A stretch of DNA of 64,000 nt from NCBI GenBank assembly GCA_963827155.1, contig CAWGZV010000002.1:1116001-1180000 (forward strand), written 5' to 3'. The stretch is from UTCFX2 sp963827155. GTDB lineage: Bacteria; Chloroflexota; Anaerolineae; Anaerolineales; UBA4823. The translations under genes and the position numbers were made by a program. Every line of letters begins with the position of its first letter. Position 1 is the stretch's first letter. Below are positions 58,499 through 64,000 of the stretch, piece by piece. The notes under the pieces were generated by a model. The model did no database searches and had not been told where the DNA came from. It saw only the letters and a program-made list of their open reading frames with translations.

Positions 58499-59473
58499 AT
58501 GGAGATCGCTTTGGGTGTTTTTCTAGGCATCATCATTATTGCTTGCGTGTTGGTTCTACTAATCGAGTATCGGATCCGCCAGCCAGACTTCCTGGTGCTC
58601 CATGAATCCAAAGGTCAAATCCTGCTTCGAACGAGCGCCCTCTATCCTCGTCATTCCAGTCTGGTAATCAAACGCACCACTTGCCCAATCCAGCTGACCA
58701 TCGATGCGGCCGCGGTCGGCAATCTTGTCGTCCAGGTCAAACTCATCGGCTCTGTAGCCCCCTCCCCCGAGAATATCCAGGCCCTCATCCGGGTCGGCGG
58801 GTGGAATAGCGATGCGGTCGCCCGCGCCACCGATGAAGTTCAGGTGCTTCTGCAGGGATTCGTGAAAGAATACACCGAACGCTCCGGGATCCAGGCATTG
58901 ACATCGAGTGACATGCTTCACTACTTGAATGAGCGGTCGACGGTCATCAAGGAAAAATTCGGCGTTGAGCTGATCTCGCTGGCTGTCCAGGCGATGGAGC
59001 CAGCCGACCCCGAGATTGCAGATGCGCTTCGCCAGCAGGAGCAGGCCCGTCTGCTCAAGCAGACCGAAGAGCTGAACCAGCAGGCTCGAGTTGCAGCTGT
59101 GAAAGCGAAACGCCAGGCCGACGAAGAAATCGCCGAAATGGAACATTCCCTCGAATTGAAAAAAGTGGAGCTGAGGAAACTGCTTCTCGAAAAAGAATCC
59201 GCTCTGGACCGCCAGCGCATCGAAGACGAGCTGACCCGCAGCCGGATGCGCCTTGCATACGAAAAGGAAGAATTAGAGCTTCTGAAAGGCAGCCCGGAAT
59301 TACTGATGCTGACCCCTCAGGTAGCCCGATTGGCGGAAGCCAGCCAAAATTTGAAGAATGCCCGTACAGTCATCTCATTATCGCCTCAAGAGGCAGGGCA
59401 TGGATCAGAGCTGCTCAACCTGCTCCAGAATCTGATCCAAAAAGCCCTGGAATCAAAGAAAGAGGCAAGCTGA
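58499..59473 (+). CDS. SPFH/band-7-like membrane protein with coiled coil
   Basis: GGAGGA precedes ATG 58499. Residues 5-23 are one membrane span (LGVFLGIIIIACVLVLLIEY). An SPFH-like domain follows (SLVIKRTTCPIQLTIDAAAV, NLVVQVKLIGSVAPSPENIQ), then a C-terminal helix with EKFGVELISLAVQAMEP. A long coiled coil rich in Arg/Glu/Gln (residues 175-270) completes the plan of flotillin/stomatin relatives. Such proteins scaffold membrane microdomains. It is 53 bases upstream of the giant fusion gene and probably shares its transcript. Confidence 0.78.
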   Translation: MEIALGVFLGIIIIACVLVLLIEYRIRQPDFLVLHESKGQILLRTSALYPRHSSLVIKRTTCPIQLTIDAAAVGNLVVQVKLIGSVAPSPENIQALIRVGGWNSDAVARATDEVQVLLQGFVKEYTERSGIQALTSSDMLHYLNERSTVIKEKFGVELISLAVQAMEPADPEIADALRQQEQARLLKQTEELNQQARVAAVKAKRQADEEIAEMEHSLELKKVELRKLLLEKESALDRQRIEDELTRSRMRLAYEKEELELLKGSPELLMLTPQVARLAEASQNLKNARTVISLSPQEAGHGSELLNLLQNLIQKALESKKEAS

Positions 59474-59526
59474 CCGTCGGCCCCTCTGAAGCTGATTTAA
59501 ATAACAGACTCGTTTGAGCGCCTGAT

Positions 59527-62500
59527 ATGTCCTCGCAGCCAGATCCCCTCAGCTTGTTCCGCCTGAAGCCGATTCGCGTTGCCCGAGTTTCGGAAATTAG
59601 TGAAACCACCACAACTGCGCCGGTTCCGAGTGATGAGCAGGTTAATTTCCACATCGGCAATCCGCTCCAGGATCCGAGACTTCTCCTCAGCTTTCTTACG
59701 CATTGCCCTCGGTTTAGATGTCAGCCAGCAGGGCTTGAAAGATGCAGACCCCGATGCGATTCTGGAAAATATCGGCTGGGATCCTCAGGATAGACCTGTT
59801 CTCGAGACAATCATTCGCACCATTCAGCACAGCTCGCCCTACCTGCCTCGCGGAGGCTATTCCCGAAAAAATCCCCATGGGTTGATTAAAGCATTTACCT
59901 TTTGGCTGGAGCATCAGCAAGAACCGCTGCAGTACGATACCGGAGAACGATCTGGTCGGCGGGAAATTATCCTCGCCTCAGGTGGATTGCCCGAAACAAT
60001 CCGGATCTTGCTGCTCGCCCTTTCAAACTATTTAGAGAGCACACCCGCCAAAATCCTCTGCTACCAGTGCGAGCTCGACCCTGCCCTGAAATCCATCCCC
60101 AATTTACTTTTCGAAGACCTCGATTCCGATGAACGCGCTGCTCGAGAACAAATCGAAGCGAGTCTGACAAATCCTCCCGGTCTTCCTGCCTTTGCGTTGA
60201 TTGGTGGGCTGCTGGGTGAAGAGACCCGGCGTAAGCTGCGGATCTTGAGCATTGAACACCCGCTCTATTTCATCGAGGTGAACAATGCTCCCAACCATCT
60301 CTCTCTGGCTCGCGAGGCGAAGCTGGTGCAGCGCGTGATGCGCCTGATAACCCCTGCGATTTTCGCCTCGCGTTTGCAGGCTCTCTCCACGGTCTTCATC
60401 GCCGGCAACGCCGATTTCCTGAGCGTGATCGAGAATGTTCATTTCAACTTCAAAGGGACCCCTTCCGCCTCAGAAGTCGAATTCCTGATCTACCTGATAG
60501 AACAGGGAAAAGCGAACATTCAGGCAGAGATTCCAGCGGAGATTCCTCACGGAAAACCTGCTTTTGATGGTCTTGGCCTGGGTCTCAGTGCTGAGCTTGT
60601 GCTGCCCAAACTGGCTGAAAGGGCTGAATCACTCATTGACCGGATATTGAATGAGCGCTCAAATACCTTGGCTCATTCATTAGCTGTCCTCGAAGAAAAA
60701 ACCGCTCCGTTTTCGCATCGAATTCAGCATAAGTGGAGCCCTGCCATCATGGATGAATTTTCCACGGTCGATGCGAAGGATCTTTTTAACCTGTTCATCC
60801 AAAATGTCCATAATCAATCCTGGTGTCAATCCCTTCAGCGCAGCTTTCTCAGCGTGTTTGTAAACCATCAGCCGCAGGTTGAGCTTGAGGCCTGCCTGGT
60901 GGTAAGCGGTTCAGCCCGCACAGCCTTAGGGATCCTGGGCTTTCATTGCGGGATTACTGAAGTTGTGATTCCAGATCTGTCCTGGTCTTACGAACAATGC
61001 TTCCCCAGGGTCCATGCCGTACCGCTGACAACCGCATTAGACCTCGACATTAACCCCATCATTCAGAAAGTAGAGCAGCTCATCCGAGCGGATCCGTCCT
61101 GGCAGGAGCGTGGGGCTGTGGTGATCAATAACCCCCACAATGCCACAGGAAGGATCTTCGCTGAGGCCGCCATCCGCCAGCTTATAACGTATTGTATGCA
61201 GCATAAGATCTATCTGATTGACGACCTGGCCTACCAAAACCTCGCCCCCGTGGAGGATTTACCACTGATAAAAACGGTTCGCCAGATTGCATCGGAGCTT
61301 GTTCGCCTTGGCGTGGTGGCTGAAGAGCAAGCTGATCGGGTAATCACGGTTCACTCGATGTCAAAAACAGACTGCCTTGCTGGCGCCAGGCTGGCAGTCG
61401 TAGAAATCCGGGATCAGCAGCTCCACCAAAGAATGAAGCAGCTGAATTCCCTCATCCAGCCCAACCTGATGGCAATCTACATCTGTTATTTGTTCTATCG
61501 GAGCTCCGCTCAAGCCGTAAACATTTACTGGCGCCTGCGGAACACGATCTTCCACGAACGGACCCAGGCTCTGCTCTCCGCCGTCGAAAACCTCCCTCCA
61601 GAACGCAATCCATTTGGCCTCGCCATCATCCCTCCGGTTGGGAGCATGTATCCTTTGTTGAAAATTGACCGCCTGCCAGCCGGCCTGTCTCTGGATTGGC
61701 TGGCTTCTTCTTTGGCGCGCCGCGGAATTGGGCTGCTCCCATTGGCCACATTTGCGCGCACCGAGCAGGGGTTTGAAACCGGGCGAACCATGTTTCGCTT
61801 GACCCTCGGCGGCGTAGACCCGGCCGAGAAATTACTGATAAAAACCAGGCGCTTGCTGATCGACCTGAACCGGTTGATCGCCGAAGAAGATGCGCACTTT
61901 AACCGTAAGCAGGTCTCGTTCCGGGTTATGGTAAACAAGGGGAATCGCTCAAACGAGCTCTCGCGGGCTTGGGATCTTACCGCAGGGAATATCTTACAGT
62001 ACAGCGAAGACAGCCGGTCCTTCCGTAAGATGCAGCCCTTTCCCCCATTGGACCCCCAAAAACTCCATCGTGAATTCCTGCGCCGCTATGCCCCAGCGCG
62101 CCTGGAGGCTTTTCGGACCCGTTTGCTCGAGCGAGCATGGTTCAGCGACGAATTGATCCTCCAGGCAGTGAAAGATAATGGGGATTGGTTGGGCGAGCGT
62201 TTGGACCGCGAGTTCATGAAAGATTCTTTGGAGCGCCGGCAAGCGCAGTTCAAACTGCGTCCGTATGATCGCACCGTTCATCCTACCCAGATGTACTCGC
62301 TGCAAACCGAGCTGGCCTTCGATGAGATCGTGGCAGGATTGATATCCTCCCAGCCTGCCGGACCATCTGAAATCAAGAAAGCTTCCCAGGAATTATGGCA
62401 GGAATATCTTGGGCGGAATGTGGCAATTAATTCACGGCAAGAATCGTCAGAAATCCTGCTTGACCTCGCCGCCTTGATCACGGGCGAGGAATATGCCGGG

Positions 62501-63999
62501 CTGCTCACGGATGCGCACCTTCCCTGGTTTTTATCCTTCTGGAGCGATTGGGATGGGAGTAATCGACCGTCAGGACAGGGGCATCGTTTGGTCGCCGTGG
62601 TAGTGATGGAGAACGTCCAGCGCATGGCCCGCCTGCTTAATCTCTTGCGCCAGGTTGACCCGCAGTCCCAGGTGAGCCCAGAGTTGCTGCTGGAGCTCGA
62701 TCGGCTGCCGCGCCAGCATCAAAAATTTACAAAACTCCTGGATGAAATTACGCTCTTAACCCACCAGCTGGAACAGCGTTATCGCGGAATCCTGCCATTC
62801 TCCGCGGATACCACCTCCCTCCAACGGTTTGAAACTCGCATCCACTTGCGGCGCGATCCAGTCAAAGTCCTCTGGCAGCACAACGATCGCTACGAACAGA
62901 AAATGCTCGAGCTTCGCCAGCAGCGCTGCAGGATGCTGGAGTATTACTGCGGTCTGAATAAGCAGCTCCGGAAGCAGCTTCACGCCCTGATCCCCCAAAT
63001 CCAGTCTAACCGACATTCCGAACCCCTTCTTCGTGAAGCAGTGGGATACCATGATATCCTGCAGCGGACCGCGATCACACCGCGCATTCATCAAGACCAG
63101 GTGACGGCGCGCGACCAGTTCGCCATGGATACCACCATCCACAATATGTTTGAGATCAACGCCATCACCGGAAAATACGGTAATCCAGGCATGGCATTGG
63201 CCCTGCAGGTCAGCTATTCATCAAAATCAGACGCGCTGATATTGCTCGACCGGAAGATGCGCATCCATTTAGAGCAGACTCTCCGGGAAAATCCCGCCGT
63301 TGAGCTCCCTTCCATTTGGCTGATCCCCCTTTTCGAAGATATCGACTCGGTTGGCAGCATCCGGACCTATCTCGACAACCTCTGGGATTATGGGCTCCAA
63401 AGCCGCCAGATGACCCAGTCGCCTCAGCAGCGTTTTGCTGAAATTATCCCGGAAGTCTTCATCGCCGGCTCAGACCTGAGTCAGCAGGTTGGTCAGGCAG
63501 CCGGAGCATACCGGTATTTAAAGGCAAAATATGATTTTCAGGCATGGTTGGGTGAACATGGTGTAGCAGAAAACTTGCGGATAAAATTGGGCAGCGGTGA
63601 GCCAATGCAGCGTCAGGGTGGTTATTACTCGCGTGTCGCTGGCTCTCCCGCTTTCATCAGCTCTGAAGACAGCCGCCGAAGGTTTAATCGTTATCTGCCG
63701 GCCGCAGCCCGAAAGAGCACGGAATTTGCAATCACACCTCTCATGGGCGTCTATTTGGGTGGAGATTTGCGAACGTTTCAGAGCAACCTGTCAGAGCAGC
63801 TGCGCTGCTTACCGGCGCATGATTTTGTGAGCCTTTTGTATCATGTGCGCGAATCCCAGCGGATTCATCGAAATGATCTGATTCGAGCGGCCGAAACGAT
63901 GGCTGAAAGCCGTCTGAGCGCTCCAAGCCGCAACGTCCAGGAGCTGGAACGTTTGACGATCGGGATCAACGAAGAGCTCTATGAAGGCTTCCTGACGGA
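59527..63999 (+). CDS. Giant PLP aminotransferase / PEP carboxylase-like fusion protein, 3' truncated by window
   Basis: The start at 59527 gives about 55 residues in one frame. A frameshift near 59690 leads into a frame that stays open to the window end, so the chain is over 1,490 residues. Residues 35-200 look like an aminotransferase N-terminus (NFHIGNPLQDPRL, SPYLPRGGYSR). The complete fold-type-I part spans about 450-800: NNPHNATGRIF, LIDDLAYQNL and HSMSKTDCLAGARLAV, with the PLP Lys near residue 613. From about 850 comes a PEP-carboxylase-like module: TVHPTQMYSL (His near 918), WLIPLFEDIDSV (near 1266), EVFIAGSDLSQQVGQ and KLGSGEPMQRQGGYY (near 1356). These motifs are spaced as in PEPC. 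It could make aspartate from PEP, if both parts are active. Confidence 0.75.
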
Positions 64000-64000
64000 G

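Overview
The window looks like a chromosomal segment from an uncultured or little-studied member of the Chloroflexota, most likely an Anaerolineae-type anaerobe. This is inferred from gene content and style: an ECF sigma factor beside a DUF5667 protein, a baeRF-family protein, GlsB-type membrane protein, many large secreted repeat proteins, Fe-S and Tat-lipoprotein redox proteins, and TTG/GTG starts. No rRNA or tRNA was recognised. About twenty apparent single-base frameshifts fall in otherwise well-preserved genes. The likeliest reason is indel errors in the assembly, so several genes are described here as one gene in two or more frames.

Layout. 1-5 kb: the 3' end of an mprF-like gene, small secreted proteins, and an ECF sigma factor / DUF5667 unit. 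5-8.4 kb: small soluble proteins (dienelactone hydrolase, two DinB-like, SRPBCC, hemerythrin). 8.8-14.3 kb: a secreted 14-repeat beta-propeller protein, then a polyferredoxin membrane protein with a DUF362 Tat lipoprotein. 14.5-16.4 kb: a degenerate palindromic repeat pair and an IS1182-type transposase. 16.8-23.1 kb: a stress-type cluster (baeRF, cupin, two paralogous unknown proteins, GlsB) and a divergent SulP transporter, with a striking 34-bp palindrome between them.

23.1-33.4 kb (minus strand) is one long operon and the most coherent metabolic unit. In transcription order it encodes a fused Fe-S/molybdopterin hydroxylase (xanthine dehydrogenase family), a corrinoid protein, an MtmB-family methyltransferase without an amber (pyrrolysine) codon, a BMP-family substrate-binding lipoprotein, its ABC ATPase, and two permeases. 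The simplest reading is uptake of an N-methylated, possibly heterocyclic compound, followed by corrinoid-dependent demethylation and ring hydroxylation. Between the ATPase and first permease genes, the ATGA-overlapped junction has been tandemly amplified into four 71-bp mini-cistrons.

33.9-42.1 kb: two very large secreted proteins (a HExxH metallopeptidase with Ig-like repeats, badly frameshifted, and a beta-helix protein). 42.5-49.9 kb: an RRM protein with a leader hairpin, a TPR lipoprotein, an AbiE-type toxin-antitoxin pair bracketed by a 78-bp direct repeat, an rRNA methyltransferase, a YgiQ radical-SAM protein and a DHFR-like protein. 50-56.8 kb: a three-gene minus-strand operon with a beta-helix protein, a pentaheme cytochrome lipoprotein and an Asp-box propeller protein. 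Five large secreted proteins in the window end in nearly the same short tail (aromatic/Leu-L/F-P-hydrophobic-hydrophobic-x-R/K at the very C-terminus), which looks like an undescribed sorting or processing signal.

57.2-64 kb: a tandem GNAT protein, an SPFH/band-7 protein, and a giant, window-truncated polypeptide. The last carries a PLP aminotransferase domain followed by a phosphoenolpyruvate-carboxylase-like domain. If both domains are active, one chain could turn PEP into oxaloacetate and then aspartate.
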